Assembly (NCBI RefSeq): GCF_000963005.1
Contig: NZ_JZHZ01000007.1
Span: 1,613,727 to 1,677,726 of the forward strand
Source: Xanthomonas sp. GPE 39
GTDB taxonomy: Bacteria > Pseudomonadota > Gammaproteobacteria > Xanthomonadales > Xanthomonadaceae
Direction: 5' to 3'
Length of the DNA stretch: 64,000 bases
Shown here in pieces: positions 22,807 through 29,955 of this stretch; positions within the stretch are counted from its first letter, which is position 1, and every line of letters starts with the position of its first letter. A program made the position numbers and the translations under genes. Below the pieces are notes generated by a model. That model saw only the letters and a list, made by a program, of their open reading frames with translations, had not been told where the DNA came from and made no database searches.

Positions 22807-24609
22807 TCATCGACCACGCCCCTTGCCGTTCTCTTGGCGTTTGGCCCTCTTGGCCTCCATCTGCGCCCGTAGCCGCGCCTCGCGCTGCGCCAGTTCGGAC
22901 GGTGCTGATGGTCGTACTTTGGCTGGCATCGGTGCTTGCGTCGGCCGCTGGGCTCCGCCCTCGATGTACAGACCGCCGAGCTGGCCCAGCGTGTGCAGGC
23001 CATGCCGACGATGCGGCGGTGGTTGCCGGCCGACAGGTGGCGCGCCGGGACGGACTCTGGCCTGAGCCTTCGCGGCCTCGACCAGCCGCCGACGCTCCAG
23101 GATCGGATCGGTGAAGACGATGGGCAGCCGCGCTTCCACGGCCGCCCGGATCGCGGTGGCCTTGAACGCCACGCTGCCGCTGACGGTGATGCGTTCGCCG
23201 TAACGCTCCATCGCCATGCGCAAGGCAGCCAGCACGCCGGCTCGGTCGGCCTCGCGGGATACGGCGAGACGCTCGCCGTCATCACGCACGGCCGAACTGC
23301 CCGCACGATAGATGATGGTGCCCTTCTTCGTGATGTTGTCGATCACCGGGACACCGTCGGGCTTCGCCACGCCCTCGCCCTGAAGAGTGTTCCCCTTGAG
23401 GCTCTGGCCTGCCTCACGGGCACGCAAGGCATCGATGGCCTGGCCATCGCCGGCCATTGCCTGTTGCTTGAGCCAGTCAGCCCACGTGCGCCGGCTGTGC
23501 GCTTGGTAGATAGCTGCCTGTTCGTGGTCGTGGCGCTCGTGGATCGCCGCCAGATCGGCGCGCAGTGCCGCGCTGGCCTGGCCGTACAGCAGTCGCTTGG
23601 TCAGCCGGCCATCGGTCAGGTGCTTGATCGCCGCCCGCCTCATCGCCGCCGCCTTCTTGGCGTTCTCCACGGCCTTGTCTTTCTGGCGCTTCGCCTCGGC
23701 CAGTGCGCCGGCCCTGGTCGCCGTGAGGCCCTGCTGTGCGTCCTTGTACCGGGCGTAAAGCTCAGTCGTGTCCAGCCCACCACGCAAGCGCATCGGCTGG
23801 CCCTTCTGATAGCCGCGCCGCGTCGGCGCGGCCTGATGCTCGGGCGAAGCCTCGAAGACCCCGAAACGCTTCTCCAGCGCCGACTTGGACAGGTCACGGG
23901 CGACGGTGCTGGCCTTGATCGTGGTGCCGTCGCCGGCTTCGATGACCAGGCCATTGCCTCGGGCGCGCAACGTCAGGCCGTTCTCACGCATGACCTGGTG
24001 CAGTTCGGCCCAACTCGCCGCACTCTTGATCTCGGCCAAGCATTCACGTTTGATCCAGCCGGACAGGCTTTCTTGGCCGGAATGCCGCTCCATGTCGGCG
24101 GCCCGCCCCTCCGCGCCGCGCCGGCGCGGCTCGTGGTTGTCGCGCTCCAGGCCGTAGTCGTGTTCCAAGGTCGTGCAGAGTTCCGCCAGCGCCCGGTGCG
24201 AGTAGTACGGCTCGTGCATCGTGTGCCGCGTCCGTTGAATCTTGTTGATGGCGATGTGGATGTGCAGGTTGTCGGTGTCGTTGTGAACGGCACTGACGCG
24301 CTGGTGTTCGCCGTAGCCCAGCCCGGCGCAGATACGTTCCTCAATCGCGCGCAGGGTGTCGGCGCTGGGCTGCTCGCCGGCCCGGAAGCTGACGATCAGG
24401 TGATAGGTCTTGTCTCCCTTGGCCCGCGTGTTCGTGTGCTGGGTCGCCAGAACCTCCGTGATGGCGTCCTGCACCGACACGGCATCGCAGTTCGTGATTT
24501 GCACCTGGCCCAGCCGGTGATCCTTGCTCTGCGCGTCGGTAACGTAGTTCACCAGGCCGGCGAAGTCGGACTTGCCCAGCGAACGCATAGGCACGTGCTT
24601 GGCGATCAT
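22807..24609 (-). CDS. traI: TraI-type relaxase (MOBP family) with C-terminal LPD7 domain
   Basis: A 600-residue relaxase that nicks oriT and pilots the strand. The key residues of RP4 TraI occur at the same positions: Tyr22 (motif I, GLVNYVTDAQ), Ser74 (motif II, LIVSFRAGEQ) and His116/His118 (motif III, DNLHIHIAIN). The middle is helical and charged. Residues about 430-510 resemble the LPD7 domain of mobilisation proteins (IIYRAGSSAVRDDG). It is about 130 residues shorter than RP4 TraI. It lies downstream of traJ and oriT, with a KorB operator just before its start. Confidence 0.95.
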   Translation of the reverse strand: MIAKHVPMRSLGKSDFAGLVNYVTDAQSKDHRLGQVQITNCDAVSVQDAITEVLATQHTNTRAKGDKTYHLIVSFRAGEQPSADTLRAIEERICAGLGYGEHQRVSAVHNDTDNLHIHIAINKIQRTRHTMHEPYYSHRALAELCTTLEHDYGLERDNHEPRRRGAEGRAADMERHSGQESLSGWIKRECLAEIKSAASWAELHQVMRENGLTLRARGNGLVIEAGDGTTIKASTVARDLSKSALEKRFGVFEASPEHQAAPTRRGYQKGQPMRLRGGLDTTELYARYKDAQQGLTATRAGALAEAKRQKDKAVENAKKAAAMRRAAIKHLTDGRLTKRLLYGQASAALRADLAAIHERHDHEQAAIYQAHSRRTWADWLKQQAMAGDGQAIDALRAREAGQSLKGNTLQGEGVAKPDGVPVIDNITKKGTIIYRAGSSAVRDDGERLAVSREADRAGVLAALRMAMERYGERITVSGSVAFKATAIRAAVEARLPIVFTDPILERRRLVEAAKAQARVRPGAPPVGRQPPPHRRHGLHTLGQLGGLYIEGGAQRPTQAPMPAKVRPSAPSELAQREARLRAQMEAKRAKRQENGKGRGR

Positions 24610-24625
24610 CGGCCGGCCTCCGGCT

Positions 24626-24640
24626 TTTTAGCCGCTAAAA
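24626..24640. promoter_or_regulatory. KorB-type operator, copy 2 (traJ-traI gap)
   Basis: TTTTAGCCGCTAAAA, identical to the copy at 22567, in the 34-base gap between the traJ stop and the traI start, where bound protein could control relaxase expression. Confidence 0.87.
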
Positions 24641-24643
24641 CGC

Positions 24644-25018
24644 TCAAGGCTCTGCCCTCGGCTGCACCACGGACTTCATGAGCCGGCTCATTTCGTCCTG
24701 GGTGGCTTCGATCCGGCCCAGCAACGCCAAAATGGTCGCCGCGCTGAATTTCGCCGTGCGCGCATCATCGGTCAGCCAAAGTTTGAGCAAGCCGCCAAGG
24801 CGGCCAAGGTCGCCGTTGACGCGCACCAGCTCGCGCACGTGCTGATAGTCCATGACCCCCTTAACCTGGTAGCCCTGGCCCACGTCGCGCAGATAGCGCG
24901 CTACGCTGACGCCGGCCCGCTTGGCGTTCGCCTCGATCTCTGCCCGCTCTTCGGGCAGGCAATAGACCTTGATGGGCGGGCTGCCCTTCCTCGTCACCTT
25001 GTTTTCGTTGGCCTCCAT
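24644..25018 (-). CDS. traJ: TraJ, oriT-binding relaxosome protein
   Basis: A 124-residue protein very like RP4 TraJ: TRKGSPPIKVYCLPEER near the N-terminus, GVMDYQHVRELVRVNGDLGR in the middle, LLKLWLTDD, and the C-terminal VVQPRAEP. In RP4, TraJ binds next to nic and recruits TraI. I chose the ATG at 25018, which gives the usual TraJ N-terminus; the longer frame runs back through oriT. It sits between oriT (about 25058-25190) and traI on the minus strand, as in RP4. Confidence 0.95.
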   Translation of the reverse strand: MEANENKVTRKGSPPIKVYCLPEERAEIEANAKRAGVSVARYLRDVGQGYQVKGVMDYQHVRELVRVNGDLGRLGGLLKLWLTDDARTAKFSAATILALLGRIEATQDEMSRLMKSVVQPRAEP

Positions 25019-25057
25019 CTTGGCGTCCTCATGTCGTTGCCGGCGGTCGCCGGATGC

Positions 25058-25195
25058 CTCGCAGAGCAGGATGCCCGTTGAGCGCCGTAGGCGCGAATAA
25101 GGGAAAGTGAAGGGGAACACCGCGCTTGCGCGGTGGGCCTACTTCACACATCCTGCCCGCATCGCGGCGTTGATTACTCCACGGAAAGCACCTCG
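25058..25195. other. oriT: oriT of IncP/RP4 type
   Basis: The region matches RP4 oriT in order and spacing: a CGCAGAGCAGGATGCCCGTT stretch, GCGAATAAGGGA, a perfect 8-bp inverted repeat CACCGCGC/GCGCGGTG (25118-25135), GGGCCTACTTCAC, then ACATCCTG|CCCGC, where RP4 has CTATCCTG|CCCGG. The nick is expected between 25155 and 25156 on the plus strand. The RP4 comparison is from memory of its published oriT and should be aligned. traJ and traI follow on one side, as in RP4. Confidence 0.92.
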
Positions 25196-25357
25196 AATCT
25201 GTCGCTGTGCATGCGCTGCTGATGCGCTATCGACGTGCAACAGCGCGCGGACAGTGCGGCAATGGCCGAAGAAGGCCAAGAACAGTGCAGCTACAGCGCC
25301 AGGGTTGCGTGTCAGCAGTGCATCGACGGCACACTGACAGCGATGCAATGCGGTCAT
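25139..25357 (-). CDS. Small protein after traL (TraM-position), reading into oriT
   Basis: A 72-residue frame (ATG at 25357; a GTG at 25360 is also possible) whose start overlaps the traL stop, as expected for traM in a traK-traL-traM operon. It is rich in Ala, Cys and Arg, and its last codons cover the oriT nick region, which is unusual. I do not recognise a TraM domain, so this could be a diverged traM or a non-functional frame. Confidence 0.4.
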   Translation of the reverse strand: MTALHRCQCAVDALLTRNPGAVAALFLAFFGHCRTVRALLHVDSASAAHAQRQIRGAFRGVINAAMRAGCVK

Positions 25358-26082
25358 CACAGCACCGCCGCGTTGTCGAGCTGCTGGAAAATCTGGGCCT
25401 TCACGATCTTGAGCCGCTGCCGCGTCATGATCGTGAGCGCGGGATCGGCCAGGGCCTCATCGAAGGTGCGGCGCTCCTGGAGCATTTCCGAGAAGTCGCG
25501 CCCGTAGGTTTCCGCCTTGAGGGTCGGAAGTTGGACGATGGCCGACACGCGGGCCTTGTTGTCCGTGTACGCCTTCATCTTCTCGAAACCCTTGCCTTCG
25601 TGCTCGATTGGCCCCCAATAGGGATTGAGCCAGACAACGAAGGTGCATTCCGCCGGGAACTGAGCGGCAAGCTGGGCGAGCCCCATCAACGTGTCCTTGA
25701 ATGCCTGACCGCCGGTGACAACGGTATGAACGATGAGTTCATGCCCCATGTCCTGGAGCATCGCGGGAACCTGGTTCCCGATGAGGTAGCTGGACAGCGG
25801 CACGAACGAGCTAGCCCCGTTGTCGATGATGACTTCACCGTCCGCTGACGCAATCATTTCGATCAAAGTGTCGAAGGCGCGTGTATTGATCTCGTCGCCC
25901 TCCATGATGTTGAGGCAACGCACGCCCAGGGCTTTGTAGCCCTCGAAGGTCGAATTGACGGGATCGGTGTCGATGCAAAGCGGCTTCTGGCCCTTGCCGG
26001 CTTTGTACTGCGCGATGGTGGCCGCGATCATCGATTTGCCGACGCCGCCTTTGCCTTGCAGAACCATGTGAATCTTGGCCAT
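25357..26082 (-). CDS. traL: TraL-type ParA/MinD-like ATPase
   Basis: A 241-residue P-loop ATPase with the deviant Walker A motif GKGGVGKS at 11-18 and a Walker A' region (LCIDTDPVNSTF). In RP4, TraL lies between traK and traM and has an accessory role in transfer. Its start overlaps the traK stop by four bases (ATGA). ParA-type partition ATPases are related, but the flanking TraK gene argues for TraL. Confidence 0.85.
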   Translation of the reverse strand: MAKIHMVLQGKGGVGKSMIAATIAQYKAGKGQKPLCIDTDPVNSTFEGYKALGVRCLNIMEGDEINTRAFDTLIEMIASADGEVIIDNGASSFVPLSSYLIGNQVPAMLQDMGHELIVHTVVTGGQAFKDTLMGLAQLAAQFPAECTFVVWLNPYWGPIEHEGKGFEKMKAYTDNKARVSAIVQLPTLKAETYGRDFSEMLQERRTFDEALADPALTIMTRQRLKIVKAQIFQQLDNAAVL

Positions 26083-26471
26083 CAGATTAAGTCCTTTTCG
26101 TCCATTCTTGGGTTGTAGTTGAAGGTGGGAATTCCAACGGGCTCGACCTTTCTCGGCTCACGGATTGGTGCCGAGTTCTCGCGGCCATTGCTTCGCTTCA
26201 CCGGCGTTGGTTTTCTCTGCTCGGTCGGCGAGTTCGTGATGTGTCGGCGGACGTACTTGAGAAAGGTTTCGTAGCGGAACGACACGCGCCCCGCTTCGTG
26301 CAGGTGTTCCCAGATGGTCTTGAGCGTGTAGCCGGCGGCGGTCGCCTCGATCACGTCGGCACGCACTGCCAGAAACGCCACCAGAGCCTCCTTGCGCTGG
26401 GGCCTTTCGGCCTGGTCTCGCTGCGCAACCCAAGTGGCCAGTTCGTCCCGAAAGCTCTTTTCGACGGCCAT
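26082..26471 (-). CDS. traK: TraK-type oriT-binding protein
   Basis: A 129-residue basic protein with the TraK pattern: ELATWVAQRD, then VAFLAVRADVIEATAAGYTLKTIWEHLHE, then FRYETFLKYVRRHI. RP4 TraK wraps oriT DNA to favour nicking. The ATG at 26471 is four bases after the stop of the preceding gene. Unlike in RP4, where traK lies beside oriT and reads away from it, here traK-traL read toward oriT. Confidence 0.85.
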   Translation of the reverse strand: MAVEKSFRDELATWVAQRDQAERPQRKEALVAFLAVRADVIEATAAGYTLKTIWEHLHEAGRVSFRYETFLKYVRRHITNSPTEQRKPTPVKRSNGRENSAPIREPRKVEPVGIPTFNYNPRMDEKDLI

Positions 26472-26475
26472 CGCG

Positions 26476-26712
26476 TCACACCTCATAGCCGTGCGAGGTG
26501 AAGACCTGCGCCATGTTCGCACCCTCCCAGCTTCCGGGGCGGGTGATGACCAGGCCGGCATCCTCGGCCAGCATCGCCAGAAGCGACGAGACAGTGAGGG
26601 CGCCATGGCTGGTGAAGCCATCAGAACCGCCGTGTGCAGCCGTGCACCTCCGGGCGAGTTCGTGCAGGCTTGCCGCCGTGGCTTCACTGACCTGAATCGT
26701 TATCCGCTTCAT
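26476..26712 (-). CDS. Hypothetical protein upstream of traK
   Basis: A 78-residue protein (MKRITIQVSEATAASLHELARR..., ending FTSHGYEV). The N-terminal strand followed by helices is compatible with a ribbon-helix-helix fold. It begins 14 bases after the AlpA-like gene and ends four bases before traK, so it is in the same transcript. Function not assigned; a DNA-binding or relaxosome accessory role is possible. Confidence 0.65.
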   Translation of the reverse strand: MKRITIQVSEATAASLHELARRCTAAHGGSDGFTSHGALTVSSLLAMLAEDAGLVITRPGSWEGANMAQVFTSHGYEV

Positions 26713-26726
26713 CAGTCCTCCCCAGG

Positions 26727-27008
26727 TCACAACGAAGGGGAATCCTCGCCCACGGCCAGAGGGCCGGGGCGTCGGGCCAGTTCGCCCGACGACTTGCGCG
26801 CTTCGATCCACTGCTCGACCTCCGCCAAGTCCCAAGCCACATTGCGGCTGGTGAGGGTGATGCGATGTGGAAACTCTCCCCGCAGCTCCATGTTGTAGAT
26901 GGTGCGGTCTGACAGCGGGATCATCGCCAGCAGCTTCTTGCGATTGATAAGGGTCTTGCCCTTCACCGCCTCGGCAATAGGCTGGCGTGGTTTTTCTGTT
27001 GCGTGCAT
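26727..27008 (-). CDS. AlpA-family (MerR-like winged helix) regulator
   Basis: A 93-residue protein of the AlpA type: NRKKLLAMIPLSDRTIYNMELRGEFPHRITL, then a recognition wing and VEQWIEARKSS. AlpA homologues activate excisionase or integrase genes or act as recombination directionality factors. It leads the minus-strand tra operon, about 115 bases downstream of a palindromic repeat that could be its operator. It is the best excisionase-like candidate in the element. Confidence 0.82.
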   Translation of the reverse strand: MHATEKPRQPIAEAVKGKTLINRKKLLAMIPLSDRTIYNMELRGEFPHRITLTSRNVAWDLAEVEQWIEARKSSGELARRPGPLAVGEDSPSL

Positions 27009-27122
27009 CTTCTGGCGTATTCAGTCACTTGCGAACGAGTGCCTGATACTGCCCGGACAAGCCGAAGGCGTAAGCAACTTAATTATCCAATCAGGTTGAC
27101 ATGAAGACTGGGTGCTTTCTGC

Positions 27123-27171
27123 GTTGTATGTTGTAGCGCGATACAACATACAACATACAACACGCTACAAC
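27123..27171. promoter_or_regulatory. Long palindrome with repeated TACAAC motifs
   Basis: GTTGTATGTTGTA (27123-27135) and TACAACATACAAC (27142-27154) are perfect 13-bp inverted repeats around a 6-base spacer, followed by ATACAAC (27155-27161) and GCTACAAC (27164-27171). It lies upstream of the AlpA-led tra operon, and an operator is the simplest reading. Confidence 0.7.
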
Positions 27172-27195
27172 GAACCAAATCCATCTGGCGGCCGC

Positions 27196-27215
27196 CATCG
27201 TCGGAAGCGGCGATG
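27196..27215. repeat. Distant copy of the 20-bp palindromic repeat
   Basis: CATCGTCGGAAGCGGCGATG differs at one base from the unit at 19236-19255. It is placed between the tra operon and the replication origin, about 8 kb from the main cluster. Confidence 0.75.
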
Positions 27216-27498
27216 CTGGCCAGCTCGTCGGCCTGGTCAGCTTGAAGCCGCCGCCCCCTTTTCTTGGCGTTCAACCTGCGACCATTCCGACAGCGCGGCA
27301 ATCTGTTCGTGGCGCTGTCGTCGGCCTGCCTGGCAGCGCCCAGGAAACCCATAGGAGCGTTTCAGGAATAGGAGCGCCCTCTCGGCCTCGCCTTGCCGAC
27401 TTTTTCGTCCTGAGCGTTTCTGGCGCGTTCGGCGCGGCGTGTGCCGCGCCCCTCTCAGCTCACCGGCTGGAGGCCGGCACGATCTGCCGGAGGGGGAG

Positions 27499-27531
27499 CC
27501 ACCGCATGGCGGTGGGGGAACCCCGCAGGGG
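27499..27531. other. Paired GC-rich hairpins
   Basis: CCACCGC/GCGGTGG with a three-base loop (27499-27515) is followed by CCCC GCA GGGG (27521-27531). GC-rich stem-loops beside an iteron origin may be a single-strand initiation site or an attenuator; nothing more can be said. Confidence 0.45.
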
Positions 27532-27567
27532 TGCCCCGGCGAAGCCGCCAGCGCACGAACTGTCAAG

Positions 27568-27840
27568 TTTTCCACAGCCCTGCCGCGTTAAAGATCTTTA
27601 AGTTAAAAAGACAGTTAAAGGCGCGCGCGCGTTACAGGTTTCAAAAACCCCTGCGCCACAACGCCTTGCGGGATGGTCGTGCAGGTAAAAGCACGAGGTT
27701 GGGTGCAGGTGAAAGCACGATGCAAGTGCAGGTAAAGGCACGCTCCCATCCACAGACGGCGCAGGTGAACGCACGTGCCAATCCACAGAAGGCATCCCTG
27801 GAAGCCCGAAGTCAAGTGCAGATAAAAGTACGTGCCCTGC
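27568..27840. other. oriV: Iteron replication origin (oriV)
   Basis: Five 17-bp iterons with consensus GTGCAGGTRAANGCACG start at 27679, 27703, 27726, 27759 and 27816 (the last has three changes). Upstream are TTTTCCACA (27568-27576), which fits the DnaA-box consensus, and an AT-rich stretch with TTAAAGATCTTTAAG (27587-27601) suited to strand opening. The iterons end about 20 bases before the stop of repA. This is the layout of an iteron-controlled plasmid origin, so the element could replicate after excision. Confidence 0.88.
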
Positions 27841-27853
27841 GTGGAGGCAGGTG

Positions 27854-28846
27854 TCAGCCGGATCGTTTCCCGGTCTTCCGGGTATGGGCCTTCTCGTGGG
27901 CCAGCAGCGAAGCATGCGGCCTCCCAGCCAGCATGTCCTTGGCCTCGGCGATGCGGCCCTTGGGGCCATTGGCGTAGAACGTCACCATGTCTCGGCCGCC
28001 GTCGAACGCCATGAGGAAGTCGGGCAGCACGCCAGATTCGGCCAGCGAGCGCATTGCCGCACGGAAATTCCGCAGCGCATCGCTGCTGCCGCTCTTCTGG
28101 TATAGGACGGCCAGTGACACGCGCCAGCTTGGTTGACGGCCGCAGTGCTTTCGCACCAGTTCGTAGATGCGCCGGTCAAGCGGTTTGCGCAGTCGGTAAT
28201 AGCTGCGCGAGAGCGTGAGGAATTCGCCGGCGTCGATGGCCCGGAACAGCCAATCCGGCAAGGTCACTTCCAGTGACACCATGCGACCGTCGTTGGGCGA
28301 CCTCTCGATGATCTTGGCCGATTCCACCAGGCCCCAGAACGCACGAGTGCGCCGCCCGCCTGTCTCGATGTTGGTTTCCACCCGCGTGCCGGTGAGTCGC
28401 CCAAGCATCTCGCCCGCCCGCTCGTAAGCGCGACCGCTGGTGTCGCGGTTGGTGGCCGTGAGGAAGTCGTACATGGTGAGGCGCACCGTGCGCGAGATTC
28501 TTGCCCCACGGTTCTTTGCCTCGACGAGCTGGCCAGCGCAGTAGAGCCACAAATCCTTATCGTGGATCGTTGCACGGCCGTCCGGGCCGGGCTTCACCGT
28601 CACGGTATTGCCGTTGCGCTCGTAGGTACGCACGCGAGTGTCGCCAGCCTTCAATGCGAACAACGGATGTTCCATGCTGGCGAGGTCATCTTTCGGCGCG
28701 GCATCGGGGATGCCGAGCGTGAAGAAATCGCCCTGCCTGCCACGGTCAGGCGCAAGGTGTGTTGTGGGCTCAGCGGCTGTGCGCTCGTCCTTTTCGTCAC
28801 GGGGCGAGCGGAGCGGCCCCGGTGATGAAAAAAGCGAGTCCGGCAT
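27854..28846 (-). CDS. repA: RepA-type plasmid replication initiator
   Basis: A 330-residue initiator of the plasmid RepA (RPA) family: central winged-helix-like part with KDLWLYCAGQLVEAKNRG, RLTMYDFLTATNRDTSG, then ESAKIIERSPNDGRMVSLEVTLPDWLF and RSYYRLRKPLDRRIYELVRKHCG. It should bind the iterons found just beyond its 3' end and load host replication proteins. The start may be this Met or a later one; the first 40 residues are low-complexity. Divergent from the HTH gene at 28928. Confidence 0.9.
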   Translation of the reverse strand: MPDSLFSSPGPLRSPRDEKDERTAAEPTTHLAPDRGRQGDFFTLGIPDAAPKDDLASMEHPLFALKAGDTRVRTYERNGNTVTVKPGPDGRATIHDKDLWLYCAGQLVEAKNRGARISRTVRLTMYDFLTATNRDTSGRAYERAGEMLGRLTGTRVETNIETGGRRTRAFWGLVESAKIIERSPNDGRMVSLEVTLPDWLFRAIDAGEFLTLSRSYYRLRKPLDRRIYELVRKHCGRQPSWRVSLAVLYQKSGSSDALRNFRAAMRSLAESGVLPDFLMAFDGGRDMVTFYANGPKGRIAEAKDMLAGRPHASLLAHEKAHTRKTGKRSG

Positions 28847-28890
28847 TCGTGGTCTTCAATTGAGCACCACAAGGCTAGCCGTCACACCAA

Positions 28891-28918
28891 TTGACTGTCA
28901 GCGATTTAGTTGTACACT
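28891..28918 (+). promoter_or_regulatory. Promoter of the HTH/zinc-motif gene
   Basis: TTGACT (28891-28896) and TACACT (28913-28918) are 16 bases apart. The expected start of transcription is near 28925, which leaves only about three bases before the ATG at 28928, so the message would be almost leaderless. Confidence 0.6.
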
Positions 28919-28927
28919 TTGGTTGAC

Positions 28928-29929
28928 ATGGAAACGGAAGATCAAGCAAGAGAACGCCTAGGGCGGTACTACATCCATATCTGGGATGGATGCGCGCCCA
29001 TCGTTTCTCAAGCAATCAAGGAGTTCCGAGAACGCTGGAAACCCTACTCCGCGTCCTCGCGCCAGTACCCCATCGTCCGACTGGTAGAGGAACGCATCGA
29101 TCCCTCCGTGGCGGCGTACATGGCGACTCTTCCGGCGCGCTACTCGGGCTTCGTGCCCGGAGCCAGCGCACGGGCAGGACTCAGCACCATCATTCGTCAA
29201 GTGGGGCTTGATGAGATGGTTCGATTGCAGCGGTGGTTGCTGCGTAACTTCATCAAAACGGAGAACAACTGGACTGCCAGAGATCAGCGCTTTATCGCAA
29301 CCATCGAATCCTTAATCGAACTGATTTGGGACTGCGCCTGCAAAAGACCGGCACGATCCAAGATACCAGGCGAACACCAGCTCCCTTTGCTCCCCTTCGG
29401 GAACGCGCAGCGTCGTCAAGGTTTTTGTAGGTTCTGCGGCGCGCTGACGGAATTAGCCTCGTTCATCGAACATGGGAATTGGCCCCAGGGGGATCAAGAG
29501 AAACTACGCTTGAGCCACCGTTACTGTGCCGAGCATCGGCCAATGCTCCCGGATGGCACCCAGAATCCAGCCTATCGACGCGCCATGCGTTCGGCGGATC
29601 ACTTCGACGTGGAGCTGCTACGGCTGAGCAAGCAAAGCGCCAAACCGGAGAAGCTGCGGGCAGGCTCAGGGGATCGGTCGGTTGACCACTACATCCAAGG
29701 CCACGTGACCCAAAAATCCCTACAGCCAGCCGACAAGGCCGAGTTGAGGAACCAGGCTCGCCAGATGGCCGACGAGCGGTTGACCGACCGCAAGAAGACG
29801 ATCATCACGATGATCGCCTCGGGACAAAATCAATCGCAAGTCGCTAAGGCACTCGGAATCAGCCGACAAGCCGTTTCCAAGGCGCTCGCGACGATCCCCA
29901 AGGACTTCCGCCTCGACGAAGTACAGTGA
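28928..29929 (+). CDS. HTH protein with Cys/His zinc-like motif, unknown function
   Basis: A 333-residue protein of no recognised family. A C-x2-C (167/170) and C-x2-H (200/203) set could bind zinc. The C-terminus holds a helix-turn-helix (QSQVAKALGISRQAVSKAL, about 303-321) like those of KorA/TrfB and resolvases. ATG 28928 is preferred to 28910 because the likely promoter -10 box covers the region between them. It is convergent with the integrase and divergent from repA, a typical position for a regulator of maintenance or of integration; that role is inference. Confidence 0.75.
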   Translation: METEDQARERLGRYYIHIWDGCAPIVSQAIKEFRERWKPYSASSRQYPIVRLVEERIDPSVAAYMATLPARYSGFVPGASARAGLSTIIRQVGLDEMVRLQRWLLRNFIKTENNWTARDQRFIATIESLIELIWDCACKRPARSKIPGEHQLPLLPFGNAQRRQGFCRFCGALTELASFIEHGNWPQGDQEKLRLSHRYCAEHRPMLPDGTQNPAYRRAMRSADHFDVELLRLSKQSAKPEKLRAGSGDRSVDHYIQGHVTQKSLQPADKAELRNQARQMADERLTDRKKTIITMIASGQNQSQVAKALGISRQAVSKALATIPKDFRLDEVQ

Positions 29930-29955
29930 CGGCCATCGACTTCGACGGGCCTCTT

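Larger units (their letters stand above)
27009..27853. other. Intergenic replication/control region of the element
   Basis: About 845 bases with no gene I can support; the frames here are GC-rich and lack family features. It contains the TACAACA-type palindrome (27123-27171), a copy of the 20-bp palindrome (27196-27215), GC-rich hairpins (27499-27531), a DnaA-box-like sequence, an AT-rich patch and five iterons upstream of repA's end. Confidence 0.7.

Noticed and set aside
22380..24681. Plus-strand frames up to 581 residues opposite traI and trbJ
   Set aside because: Typical GC-rich shadows; the minus strand encodes a relaxase with exact catalytic residues.
25357..26082. ParA partition protein
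   Set aside because: The Walker motif fits ParA, but the gene is in a traK-traL operon and no parB partner is present, so TraL is the better call.
27083..27575. Minus-strand frames of 89 and 112 residues in the origin region
   Set aside because: They lack ribosome sites and family features, and the DNA there shows palindromes and hairpins expected of a non-coding control region.
27679..27832. CRISPR-like spaced repeats
   Set aside because: The 17-bp repeats are spaced irregularly with short gaps and lie beside a plasmid repA gene, so they are iterons; no cas genes are present.
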